A stretch of 64,000 bases of DNA, from the NCBI RefSeq assembly GCF_964030925.1, contig NZ_OZ034992.1, positions 496,001 to 560,000 of the forward strand, read 5' to 3'. Source of the stretch: Spiroplasma_E sp902809815. Lineage in GTDB: Bacteria; Bacillota_I; Bacilli_A; Mycoplasmatales; VBWQ01. Positions 21,240 to 29,916 of the stretch are shown piece by piece. The notes under the pieces are model-generated. The model did not search any database. It saw only the letters and a list, made by a program, of their open reading frames with translations, and had not been told where the DNA came from. The translations under genes were made by a program, and so were the position numbers. Each line of letters opens with the position of its first letter. Position 1 is the stretch's first letter.

Positions 21240-21428
21240 TTATTTTTCTCCTTTATTAATTTTTTCGTTTAATTTTGCTAATTTTTTTTGATGTTTTATA
21301 ATTTTGTTATTTGCTCTAACATGTTTTGGAGTTGTGATAAATCTTTTTAATAAAACAATAATTTCTCTGCAAATTAATGTTCCAACACTTGTTCCAATAA
21401 TTATTAATTCATGTAAAAATTCTTTCAT
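21240..21428 (-). CDS. small single-span membrane protein (62 aa)
   Basis: ATG 21428, GGAAA upstream. A hydrophobic helix (LHELIIIGTSVGTLICREI) then a basic tail (KHVRANNKIIKHQKKLAKLN). No recognised family. Confidence 0.5.
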   Translation of the reverse strand: MKEFLHELIIIGTSVGTLICREIIVLLKRFITTPKHVRANNKIIKHQKKLAKLNEKINKGEK

Positions 21429-21463
21429 TTGAATATTTTCCTTTCAATTTTTATTTTTTTTAA

Positions 21464-21622
21464 TTATTCATCAAATTGCCCACCATTAATTCTTTCAATC
21501 ATTGATTGTGAATTACTTATAATAGTTACTAATAAAGAAATTTCTTTATTTAATTGTTCCATCCTTTCTTTATGTGTTTTTATTTCGTGATTATAATATT
21601 CAATTAATTTTTCTTTATTCAT
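21464..21622 (-). CDS. small coiled-coil phage protein (52 aa)
   Basis: ATG 21622 is preceded by GGAGGTG. MNKEKLIEYYNHEIKTHKE… is a charged helix. Ends at TAA 21464-21466. No recognised family. Confidence 0.5.
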   Translation of the reverse strand: MNKEKLIEYYNHEIKTHKERMEQLNKEISLLVTIISNSQSMIERINGGQFDE

Positions 21623-21662
21623 AAATTACTCACCTCCTTTATAAACTCATGTGATTATAATC

Positions 21663-22463
21663 TCAATTTAATGAAGCATTATCGTGATTTAATGCTACTT
21701 TGCTCATATTATCACTACCGTATTGACTAGTTGTTTCACTATTAATTGTGAATCTATTATCATTTACTAATCTTGCAGTTTCATCATTAAATGATGTTTC
21801 TTGCATTTCTTGAATATGATTTGTAGTTTCCATAGGTAGTAAATTATGGATTATTTCACTTGCACCAGCAATAATAGTAGGTACTGCATAAGCATTATTA
21901 AAATCATTATTAATACCCATTGCAACACCACTTGAAATTAAACATCCACCAGTTGCCATATTACAAATTTTTCTTATTGCTTCAAATTTATTAGGTATTA
22001 ACTCAGTTAATCCACTAATAAGATTTGAAATACCATAAGTATTTAATGAAATATAAGTATCTCAATCCATTAATGACTGATGTTCTTGTTTATTTAATAG
22101 TAATCATGGCGGACCTTCTGTTGTGGTTGTAGTAGTTATTGGAATTGGTGTTGTTGGAATAATAGGATTAATATTATTTTCTGTTCATTTACTATAATTT
22201 GCTAAACCAATTGTTCCTAATCCTAATGCTATTTTTTTAGAACTATTAATTAATTTAGTTTTAGTATTTGGTCTTTGATTTAAATTTCAAATATCTAAAC
22301 CTAATTTTTTACCAAATAATAAACTATTAATTGAACCTAATATTGGATTAGCAATTACTTGACCATAATAAGCACTTGTACCAATCATTGCACAAATAGG
22401 ACTTATACCAGTTCTAATTAATTTAGTTAAAGTATAATTTGATTGATTTTCTATATTTGGCAT
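21663..22463 (-). CDS. phage membrane-associated protein, paralogue of 13073-13885 (266 aa)
   Basis: Same architecture and almost identical N- and C-terminal regions as the gene at 13073 (shared YTLTKLIRTGISPICAMIG and MATGGCLISSGVAMGI…). The region in between is divergent (Pro/Thr linker PTTPIPITTTTTEGPP). ATG 22463, ribosome site AGGAG. Preceded by the paralogue of the small gene at 13866. The strong conservation of the ends with a variable linker suggests recent duplication or selection on the linker. Confidence 0.65.
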
Positions 22464-22474
22464 TTTAATCTCCT

Positions 22475-22711
22475 TTAATTTTCTAATTTTTTAATTGTTA
22501 CTTTAATTCAACCTTGATAAACATCATTATCATCAACTATTAATGCAACATTACTTTCGGGGTCAGAAACAATTATGTGTTTTGATTTAACATTTGGGTA
22601 TTGTCTTAAAATAATTGCTCTAATATCATTACTTGTATGAATTGCTTTTGGAAATGGTGATAATATTTCAATTTCATCTTTATTTTCAAACAAAGTAGGT
22701 AATATTATCAT
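22475..22711 (-). CDS. small phage protein, paralogue of 13866-14141 (78 aa)
   Basis: MIILPTLFENKDEIEILSP…, sharing TSNDIRAI and IIVSDPESNVALIV with the copy at 13866. It lacks that protein's long C-terminal tail. Its ATG overlaps the stop of the preceding gene (TAATG). Confidence 0.65.
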
Positions 22712-22865
22712 TAATTATTCTCCTTATTTTTAATTTGATTAGAAATTTCACTTAATATTTTCAATATTTTATATTCATTTTTTAAATCTTTAATTATATA
22801 AATTAAAAATATTATTAGTGTTATACTTGTTATTAATATTGGTGCTATTAATAAAATTTTTCATA

Positions 22866-24022
22866 AGACATATTCCGTAATTAAATTTTTTAAAAGTCAA
22901 TTATAATTTTAAAATTTATTTTATAATTTTGTTATTAACAATAAATTTAGAAAAGTGTTGATAAAAATGATTTTTGAAAATTTAAAAAAAATAAAAAATG
23001 AAGAATTTTACAGATATTTTGGTATAAAACGTTTTCATTTTAATGAAATGTTAGAAAAATTAATTGAAATAGAAAAATTAGAAAAAAATAAAGGTCGAAA
23101 AAATAAACTTTCAGTAGAAGAAAGATTAATGATGACTTTATTATACTGAAAAGAATATTATACTTTTTTTCAAATGAGTATTAAATCTAAAATGAGTCCA
23201 TCAAGTTGTTTTCGAAATATTACTTGAGTAGAAAATAAACTTAGTAACCACAAAGATTACCAATTTTTAAAAGAAAGATATAAATTAAAAATTGATAAAA
23301 AACAAGAAAATTCAAATGAATTTCAATTTTATTTAATTGATTCAACTGAGATTGAAATTGGAAGACCAACTAAAAAAAACTACAGTTAGAATATTTTTCT
23401 GGTAAAAGTTGAATGTATTCTATAAAATTTCAAATTGTATATGATTTTTTTAATAAAAAAATTGTTGATATTTTTGCTGATAATGGTAAAGTGCATGATT
23501 TTCAAATATTAAAAAATTCAAATCTTGAATTTTCAGAAAAAACAATAATTATTGGTGATTTAGGATATCAAGGTATACAAAATATTTATAAAAATACAAT
23601 AATACCAATTAAAAGAACTAAAAATAAAAAATTAACTAAACAAGAAAGAAAATACAATAAGATTGTATCTAAAATTAGAATTAAAGTTGAACATGTCTTT
23701 GCTTGATTGAAAAGATTCAAAATTTTAGTAAATAAATGTAGAAAATCTAAATTTAGACTTATGTACTTAAGATTTAACTTACTTTGTGAAATTTTTAATA
23801 AAATAAAACCATTAAAATAAAAAAAATATTAAAAATATTTTTTTAAAATTTAAATTTTTATCGAGTTAATATAAAAATATTATTAACAATTTTTTGTTTA
23901 AAATGTAAACTCATTTTTTAAACTATTTTTTCAAAAAATATTTATTTCTATATTCAATAACACTAAATAGTTTTAAAACAATTTTATTGACAATTAATTA
24001 AATTTAATTACGGAATATGTCC
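22866..24022 (+). mobile_element. IS5-family insertion sequence, copy 2 (complete)
   Basis: Same ends as copy 1 (GACATATTCC / GGAATATGTC) with ATA direct repeats at 22863-22865 and 24023-24025. Interrupts the small membrane protein gene 22711-24032. A few bases shorter than copy 1 in the left non-coding end. Confidence 0.9.
22955..23820 (+). CDS. IS5-family transposase, probable -1 frameshift (copy 2)
   Basis: Same two-frame gene as copy 1, with an eight-A run and A AAA AAC, so the -1 fusion to TAA 23818-23820 is possible. One substitution gives KKIKN where copy 1 has KKLKN, and another gives IEIGRP for IEIERP. Confidence 0.85.
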
Positions 24023-24035
24023 ATAATATCATTTT

Positions 24036-24329
24036 TTACTCTTTTCATTTTTTAAATCATTTAACATTGATTGAACAAAATGCACGATTTTTAGGAATGT
24101 TTAAAGTGTTAAAGATTTGACCAGTTACAATAATTTCATCGTTTTTGTTTAATAAAATACATCGGTTATAAAGTTTTGGTTTATTAAAAATTAAAGTAAC
24201 ATAATTTAATCCATTTCATTGACCACGAACACTATAATATAATTCCTTATTACCTTTTTCGTAATATTTTGCTTCAATAGTGTTACTCAGTTTTACTGTT
24301 AATTTGACATAATTTTCTTTATCTTTCAT
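24036..24329 (-). CDS. OB-fold, SSB-like protein (97 aa)
   Basis: ATG 24329 preceded by AAGGAAA. A compact beta-rich protein: YVKLTVKLSNTIEAKYY, then YVTLIFNKPKLYNRC, then NDEIIVTGQIFNT. The last motif is typical of OB-fold single-stranded DNA-binding proteins. It lies 3 bases after the resolvase gene, so both belong to the phage DNA-metabolism part. Shorter than bacterial SSB and without an acidic tail. Family call is moderate. Confidence 0.5.
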
Positions 24330-24331
24330 TT

Positions 24332-24796
24332 TTATAATTTCCTTAAATAATTATCAAAAATTAATATTTTTTTATGATTTTTTAAATAATATTGAATATG
24401 CTTATAAGCATCTTGTTCATGTTTTGTTAATTTTATATTTCCTTTATAATTTGTTATTTTATTTTTATTTTTTGGGTGGTTTTCTAGATAATCTCAGTTG
24501 AAAACATCTTGTACTAATACCATTAATGCACCAATAATTTTAGGTGTTGCTAATGGATTAGTTAATAATTGTTTTGAACTTAAAAAGAAATTTTCTACAA
24601 TAACTAATATTTTTTTATCAATAAATTTTTCTTTAATTAATTGCATTTTTTCTTTATACATATTTTTAGTTCATAAAACAGTTAATGTATTAAATGTTTC
24701 ATTAAAAACAATATTATTAGTTTCACTTGAATATATAACCATTCCATTACTACCTATTCCTGCTGGGTCAATACCAATAATTAATTCATATTGCAT
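24332..24796 (-). CDS. RuvC-like Holliday junction resolvase (154 aa)
   Basis: Cuts four-way junctions, in phages used to clear branched DNA before packaging. RNase H-like acidic residues are visible: D in LIIGIDPAGIGSNG (residues 5-18), E in VIVENFFLSSK near residue 63 and the late HEQDAYKHIQYYL. Length fits phage RuvC-type enzymes. Start ATG 24796 overlaps the stop of the preceding gene. Gene intact. Confidence 0.75.
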
Positions 24797-24883
24797 TATC
24801 AATCAAATTCACCATTTTTAATTTTTATAATTATTTTATTTAGATTTCCAGAACAACATGTATCTATTTTCCCAAGATATATA

Positions 24884-26040
24884 GGACATATTCCGTAATT
24901 AAATTTAATTAATTGTCAATAAAATTGTTTTAAAACTATTTAGTGTTATTGAATATAGAAATAAATATTTTTTGAAAAAATAGTTTAAAAAATGAGTTTA
25001 CATTTTAAACAAAAAATTGTTAATAATATTTTTATATTAACTCGATAAAAATTTAAATTTTAAAAAAATATTTTTAATATTTTTTTTATTTTAATGGTTT
25101 TATTTTATTAAAAATTTCACAAAGTAAGTTAAATCTTAAGTACATAAGTCTAAATTTAGATTTTCTACATTTATTTACTAAAATTTTGAATCTTTTCAAT
25201 CAAGCAAAGACATGTTCAACTTTAATTCTAATTTTAGATACAATCTTATTGTATTTTCTTTCTTGTTTAGTTAATTTTTTATTTTTAGTTCTTTTAATTG
25301 GTATTATTGTATTTTTATAAATATTTTGTATACCTTGATATCCTAAATCACCAATAATTATTGTTTTTTCTGAAAATTCAAGATTTGAATTTTTTAATAT
25401 TTGAAAATCATGCACTTTACCATTATCAGCAAAAATATCAACAATTTTTTTATTAAAAAAATCATATACAATTTGAAATTTTATAGAATACATTCAACTT
25501 TTACCAGAAAAATATTCTAACTGTAGTTTTTTTAGTTGGTCTTTCAATTTCAATCTCAGTTGAATCAATTAAATAAAATTGAAATTCATTTGAATTTTCT
25601 TGTTTTTTATCAATTTTTAATTTATATCTTTCTTTTAAAAATTGGTAATCTTTGTGGTTACTAAGTTTATTTTCTACTCAAGTAATATTTCGAAAACAAC
25701 TTGATGGGCTCATTTTAGATTTAATACTCATTTGAAAAAAAGTATAATATTCTTTTCAGTATAATAAAGTCATCATTAATCTTTCTTCTACTGAAAGTTT
25801 ATTTTTTCGACCTTTATTTTTTTCTAATTTTTCTATTTCAATTAATTTTTCTAACATTTCATTAAAATGAAAACGTTTTATACCAAAATATCTGTAAAAT
25901 TCTTCATTTTTTAATTTTTTTAAATTTTCAAAAATCATTTTTATCAACACTTTTCTAAATTTATTGTTAATAACAAAATTATAAAATAAATTTTAAAATT
26001 ATTAATTGACTTTTAAAAAATTTAATTACGGAATATGTCT
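24884..26040 (-). mobile_element. IS5-family insertion sequence, copy 3 (complete, inverted)
   Basis: Opposite orientation to copies 1, 2 and 4. ATA direct repeats at 24881-24883 and 26041-26043. With copy 2 it brackets the resolvase/SSB segment (24023-24883) as inverted copies, which would allow inversion by recombination. Confidence 0.9.
25086..25950 (-). pseudogene. IS5-family transposase with seven-A tract (copy 3)
   Basis: As in copy 1, but the A-run at the frame junction (near 25527-25533) has seven instead of eight. A -1 shift then no longer reaches the second frame, so full-length transposase would need a +1 or -2 shift. Probably defective. Confidence 0.7.
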
Positions 26041-26072
26041 ATACTATTTCTTAATTCAGTAATTAATTTTCT

Positions 26073-26243
26073 TTATTCATATTTATACCTCCTACTTAAC
26101 CTAATATTTAAAATACAGTCATAACAAATTGCTTTACTATTTTTATCTCTTAAAAAATATTTTCTTGTTTTTATATCATTAGTATTAAAGAATAAATAAT
26201 CTAATTTATGTTGTTTACATGTTCAACAAAAATACTTTTTCAT
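26073..26243 (-). CDS. zinc-ribbon small phage protein (56 aa)
   Basis: MKKYFCWTCKQHKLDYLFF… with FCWTC and a later ICYDC: two CxxC pairs about 38 residues apart, a zinc-ribbon layout. Ends at TAA 26073-26075, overlapping the start of the next gene. Probably an early DNA-binding or regulatory protein. Confidence 0.55.
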
Positions 26244-26733
26244 TATGAGTTGAAATTTCTTTATAGGAAGTAACTATATAATTAGTTGGTAAATCATCAT
26301 GTTTATATGGATTATTTATTTTAAAACCTTTTCTGTTCTCTTCTCACGTAATGTTATATTTAAAACAAGGATTAGTAATTTTAGTTTTGTTATCAGTTAT
26401 TTCACCCATAAATCAACTATTATGCTGTTCATAAAATGTTAATGGTTCAAGTTTTATATCATTAAGATAATATTCTTTTGGAGCAGTTGGTTTATTAACA
26501 GTTATTTTTTGGTCTTTAATATATGGCTCTAATAATTTTATTAATTCATTACCACTTAATTCTCTTTTAATATTTTCTAAATTAAAAACTCAATATGTAT
26601 ATTTATCATCAGCAATAAAACTATTATTTTTAACCATTCATTTTGGACATTATAATTTATATTCACCATAATCAATAAGAATAGATTGTGGTCTATCTTT
26701 TACAATTTGTTCTTTTTTAAATTCTATTTGCAT
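26215..26733 (-). pseudogene. hypothetical early phage gene with internal stop
   Basis: ATG 26733 begins MQIEFKKEQIVKDRPQSIL; TAA at 26650-26652 interrupts after codon 27, then the same frame stays open to TAA 26215-26217 (…CPKWMVKNNSFIADDKYTYW…). A re-start at ATG 26637 would give 140 residues. The CPKW after the stop suggests one protein broken by a nonsense mutation. No family recognised. Confidence 0.5.
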
Positions 26734-26735
26734 AA

Positions 26736-26987
26736 TTAATCACTTCTACATCAATCACAAACATATCCAAATGGTTTTGTATAATCCAAATGTTCATCAA
26801 TATCATAATCATCTTCAAATTTTCTAATATCATGTTGTTCTGCTTCTAATTCTGTTTTAAAGCGATAAAGCATTTGGATTTTGTCATCTTCATATAATTC
26901 ATTACATTCAACACATCTTTTTCTTCTTTTTTTAATTTTTTTATCAATCTTTCTTAGTGCTTCATAATCAAGAATTTCTATTGCCAT
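26736..26987 (-). CDS. zinc-finger-like small phage protein (83 aa)
   Basis: ATG 26987 with AAAGGA upstream. Basic start (ALRKIDKKIKKRRKR), CVEC, an acidic middle and a final CDWC: a four-Cys zinc site. Stays open through TGA (Trp) to TAA 26736-26738. First gene of the minus-strand prophage operon. Confidence 0.55.
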
Positions 26988-27002
26988 AATAATCCTTTCC
27001 TA

Positions 27003-27036
27003 ATATGTTCTGTTGCTTCTAGCATAAAGAACATAT
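27003..27036 (-). promoter_or_regulatory. inverted repeat ahead of the prophage operon
   Basis: ATATGTTCT (27003-27011) and AGAACATAT (27028-27036) are perfect inverted arms 16 bases apart, just upstream of the first prophage gene. Could be an operator or a leader hairpin. Confidence 0.5.
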
Positions 27037-27641
27037 ATTTTGATTTTTAGGTTATTAATAATACTACTATTCGTTTTATTCATTCCAGTAATTCTGGGCT
27101 CAAAAATAAATTTCAAAAAAAATAAAAAATAAAATCAACACTTGCTCACTTGGTAGTGGCAAGGTTGGTTAAATAAAGAATAGAATTAATACAATAGGTC
27201 CCTACAACAGGTCTATATATACTAGTTTCCAATTCGCTCCCACCCCAAGAATTACCATTAATGGTTAGTATATTTTATTAGGTATCACTCCACTTTTTAT
27301 TTATCCATGCAAGTCCACATGTTCTAGCTACTATTTTTAACAACTGTGTTGTAGTTCACTTTTTTAGTTCCCTAACACGTGTTGATAATAGCGTTAAAGA
27401 GGGTTATTAAAAATTTTAAAATTTTACAATTACAAAAAAAGACAAGATTATTTCTTGTCTTTTTCCTTAATAACTTTGAGAATAATTTTTATTTTTTTTA
27501 AATGTATATTTTTTAAAATACGTCGAATATAAATTTAAATTTAAGGGTTAAAGAGAGTAATTTTATCTAATTTTCATTATTTTTCAAATAATTCATTTTT
27601 GGAAATAAGTTACTAATATGATAATAAATTATTTCGTAAAT
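27037..27641. other. non-coding, relatively GC-rich structured region
   Basis: No credible gene on either strand. From about 27120 to 27400 the base composition is clearly less AT-rich than the surroundings. It contains the palindromes ACCATTAATGGT (27254-27265) and AACACGTGTT, and CTACAACA near 27192 is complementary to TGTTGTAG near 27347. It could be a phage control region, packaging or replication site, or a structured RNA. Not recognised as RNase P, tmRNA or SRP RNA. Confidence 0.5.
27436..27464. terminator. bidirectional hairpin terminator
   Basis: AAAAAGACAAGA (27436-27447) pairs with TCTTGTCTTTTT (27453-27464), with A-run before and T-run after. Confidence 0.75.
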
Positions 27642-27680
27642 TTGACAAGGGCGCAATTAAATATTAATACTTATATAAGT
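27642..27680 (+). promoter_or_regulatory. promoter-like site with palindrome over -10
   Basis: TTGACA at 27642-27647; 17 bases on is TAATAC (27665-27670), a weak -10, overlapped by the perfect palindrome ACTTATATAAGT (27669-27680). Operator-like arrangement similar in spirit to 480-508. Confidence 0.45.
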
Positions 27681-27751
27681 GTTAATTATAATTTTCATCA
27701 AAAGTATTATTTTTTATGTTATTATATATTCATAATTTAATAACTGTTCAG

Positions 27752-27786
27752 TCCTAATATAGATATATCTCTATGTTAGGATTTTT
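27752..27786 (+). promoter_or_regulatory. leader hairpin with U-run (attenuator-like)
   Basis: TCCTAATATAGA (27752-27763) and TCTATGTTAGGA (27770-27781) form a near-perfect stem followed by five T. The ~40 bases after it are nearly identical to those after the hairpin at 35580, including AAGTTTTAAAGAAAAGGA, the ribosome site of that gene. Confidence 0.6.
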
Positions 27787-27849
27787 ATTAAATTAAAGTT
27801 TTAAAGAAAAGGAAAAAAGATTAAAAGAAATTCCTAAAGATAAAACTAA

Positions 27850-28056
27850 AACAAATTAATTAAAGTAGCAGTAAGCAATAGAACAGTTCTTGCTTATGCT
27901 TGAGACCCCAGATTAGTCAATAAGAAACATTGTGAGGTTGAGTTACAAATTATGAAACAAATGATTATTTTTGTTTCTATTGTTACACCTGACTATGTAG
28001 AGATGAAAAGCTTAGTTAAAAAAATGACAAAAACAAGTGAGTGATTTAATAAATAA
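27850..28056 (+). pseudogene. decayed accessory gene behind the leader
   Basis: Frame open from 27850 (…VAVSNRTVLAYAWDPRLVNK…, EVELQIMKQMIIFVS…) to TAA 28054-28056, about 68 codons, but no start codon where the paralogous leader at 35580 has ATG. Appears to be a remnant. Family unknown. Confidence 0.4.
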
Positions 28057-28120
28057 AACTGAAGTTCCAATTAGTGAATATAAAAATTTTTGTTTTAAAA
28101 ACAATTTCAGGACAATTATA

Positions 28121-28152
28121 AATAAAGATTACAAATGTAATCTTTATTTATC
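28121..28152 (+). terminator. perfect 13-bp hairpin terminator
   Basis: AATAAAGATTACA (28121-28133) and TGTAATCTTTATT (28136-28148) with a two-base loop; a short T-rich tail follows. Confidence 0.65.
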
Positions 28153-28279
28153 TCTTTATATTAATTTTAAGTTATTAATTTTTTTTATTGATTTTACTTG
28201 GAATTTCTTGTAAATGAGTTACAATTGTATTAAAGTTTTAAAGGAACTTTGGAACAAAATATTTTGGTTTTTTTATAGA

Positions 28280-28316
28280 CCTCGTTTAAATTTTTGTATT
28301 TAAATTAGGTTTTTTG
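28280..28316 (+). promoter_or_regulatory. leader hairpin with U-run
   Basis: CCTCGTTTAAAT (28280-28291) pairs with ATTTAAATTAGG (28298-28309) apart from one mismatch and a wobble, followed by six T. It sits 32 bases before the start of the gene at 28348, so it is a leader rather than a gene end. Confidence 0.55.
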
Positions 28317-28347
28317 TTTTATTATATCGTTTAAAGGAGTGAGAAAT

Positions 28348-28575
28348 ATGAAATCACAATTTTATAGAGATGGAATAATTTATTATGCAATGAATTTAGA
28401 AAAGTGAGCAAATGTTGAAAATAAAACTTACTTTATAAAATATCATGATGTGATTTTAAAATTAACTGATATCATTAATTGTTATGATTTAAAAAATATT
28501 TCTGAAGTAAAAGTTTATAAGTTCTTAGCAGATGCTTTTAATAGTCGAATTTTAAAAGAAGTAGGGGATAACTAA
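28348..28575 (+). CDS. small hypothetical protein (75 aa)
   Basis: ATG 28348 with AAAGGAG upstream. MKSQFYRDGIIYYAMNLEKW…, soluble, mixed charge. Its stop overlaps the next ATG (TAATG), so the two are a coupled pair. No family recognised; behind an attenuator-like leader. Confidence 0.55.
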
Positions 28576-28772
28576 TGAAAATTAATTTAGAAGAATGCAC
28601 AAATAATAAAATAAAATATTTAGAATCATTACCAGAAAGAACTAATGGAATGTCTTTAGTTATGTATCCAGTAAATTCATGAGCAGAAATAGTTAATAAA
28701 TGTGCTTGCAGCAATTCTAGTGATGAAGAAACAGCAGTAGTACTACAAACTAAAAAAGGTCCTAAAATATAA
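28575..28772 (+). CDS. small hypothetical protein (65 aa)
   Basis: MKINLEECTNNKIKYLESLP…, with CACSNSSDEE near residue 45. Coupled by a one-base overlap to the gene before it. The two-gene size and overlap recall toxin-antitoxin pairs, but no toxin motif is visible. Confidence 0.5.
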
Positions 28773-28782
28773 ACCATTATAA

Positions 28783-28820
28783 AATAAAAAAAGGCGTATT
28801 AATTACGGCTTTTATTTTTT
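28783..28820 (+). terminator. terminator of the 28348-28772 pair
   Basis: AAAAGGCGTA and TACGGCTTTT form a stem with one mismatch, followed by a T-run. Confidence 0.65.
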
Positions 28821-28825
28821 TATAA

Positions 28826-28899
28826 TGGAGCGGGTGATGGGAATCGAACCCACGTCTTCAGCTTGGAAGGCTGTAATAATACCATTATACGACACCCGC
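28826..28899 (-). tRNA. tRNA-Gly (anticodon TCC)
   Basis: Acceptor arms GCGGGTG and CACCCGC, GTTCGATTC T-arm, anticodon loop CTTCCAA, encoded TCCA 3' end. Confidence 0.95.
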
Positions 28900-28978
28900 A
28901 GTTATGTTAACCACCATGTATTTATATCATATTACTAAAATTAAAGTCAACTACTTTTGATAAACAAGTTAAAAAAAA

Positions 28979-29437
28979 TTATTTTTTAATCTTTTTTTCA
29001 ATATGTTTATTTTTTTTCTTTTTAAATAAAAGAAGTTTTTCTTTAAAGAAAAAAGAAACAATGACAAAAATAATTGAAGCTATAGCAAAAAAATGAGCAA
29101 TTAATCATATAATTCAGAATTTATTAATATTTAAACTAAAAAGAAAAGTTGTGCACAATATTGTGATAATTAGTGACAATGTTAAAAATATTAATAAAAT
29201 TTGTTTTTTATTAGTAACTCATATTGGCATAATAAAAATAAATAGAATTATACTAGTAATTGGTCAAATCATAATTTGAATTGAAATATTTATAATTTTG
29301 GCAACAAATGAGTTTTGAGATTTAGGAAAAAAATTATTAGTCATAAACATTAGTCAAACTAAAAATAAAAATAAAGAAGCAATTGTTAAAGTTATTTTGC
29401 TAATTAATAAAATTTGTTTTAATTTATTTTTTTCCAT
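28979..29437 (-). CDS. four-span membrane protein (152 aa)
   Basis: Four hydrophobic helices (LLISKITLTIASLFLFLVW; a segment ending IWPITSIILFIFIMPIW; ILLIFLTLSLIITILCTTFL; IIWLIAHFFAIASIIFVIV) and a very Lys-rich tail. ATG 29437 chosen for GGTGAG 9 bases upstream; an in-frame ATG at 29449 is possible. Function unknown. Confidence 0.6.
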
Positions 29438-29460
29438 TTCACTCACCATTTAATAATAAG

Positions 29461-29496
29461 TTTTGTAATCTGGCATTTTAATGCCAGATTACAAAA
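29461..29496. terminator. strong bidirectional terminator
   Basis: TTTTGTAATCTGGCATT (29461-29477) and its perfect complement (29480-29496). It closes the symporter operon. Confidence 0.85.
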
Positions 29497-29548
29497 AAAC
29501 CTAATTATAATACTTTATCATAAGTATACTAAAATATTTTAAAAAATA

Positions 29549-29677
29549 TTATTCTTTGTTTTTTTCTTTTCTTTTTTGTTTTTTATGACTCTTAAAATCC
29601 ATTATGACAAAGAAAATAAAAAGACCAATAATACTTACTAAAGAAATTACCATTAAACTAATTGCTCCAACATCCAT
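29549..29677 (-). CDS. MetS-like small subunit of NSS symporter (42 aa)
   Basis: One transmembrane helix (ISLMVISLVSIIGLFIFFVI) then a Lys-rich tail. Begins just after the end of the sodium symporter gene with its own GAGG site. Small single-span subunits of this kind accompany MetP-type neurotransmitter:sodium symporters. Its partner is wrecked here, so it may have no use now. Confidence 0.5.
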   Translation of the reverse strand: MDVGAISLMVISLVSIIGLFIFFVIMDFKSHKKQKRKEKNKE

Positions 29678-29916
29678 GTTTTTTAACCTCTTTCAGTTTT
29701 TGTTTTTATTTTAAATAATTTATTAAAACCATTATGAATATTTTTATGATAAGTTAAGATAAAAGTTAAAAGTAAAACTAACCCAACACCAAGGCCACTT
29801 GCCACTTGCCACTTAGCCCTTTTTACTAGACCATTAATTTAAAAAACCTGAATGTATTCTAAAAACAATTGTGTTATATAATTAACACTAATTTTAACCT
29901 GAAAGGATTTTTATTA

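Larger units (their letters stand above)
22711..24032 (-). pseudogene. small membrane protein gene split by IS5 copy 2
   Basis: ATG at 24032 and the first few bases lie on one side of the IS, the rest (22865 down to TAA 22711-22713) on the other. Removing the IS and one ATA repeat gives a 53-residue protein: MILWKILLIAPILITSITLI as a transmembrane helix, then a charged tail. A simple single-span protein; function unknown. Confidence 0.6.
24796..26080 (-). pseudogene. small phage gene, frameshifted and split by IS5 copy 3
   Basis: Ribosome site GGAGGT at 26088-26093 precedes ATG 26080, but this frame stops after MNKEN. Another frame from the same point reads …KLITELRNSIYLGK and, after removing IS copy 3 and one ATA, continues IDTCCSGNLNKIIIKIKNGE…W to TAA 24796-24798. 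One missing A in an AAAGAAAA tract would restore a 41-residue protein. Doubly damaged. Confidence 0.5.

Noticed and set aside
24498..24821. Plus-strand open frame of about 107 codons
   Set aside because: It is the shadow of the RuvC-like resolvase on the other strand, has no ribosome site and no protein-like character.
24023..24883. Composite transposon made by IS5 copies 2 and 3 carrying the resolvase and SSB-like genes
   Set aside because: Each copy has its own ATA target repeat and interrupts a different prophage gene, so they are separate insertions.
27120..27420. RNase P RNA, tmRNA or SRP RNA in the non-coding region
   Set aside because: None of the conserved core motifs I know for these RNAs could be found on either strand.
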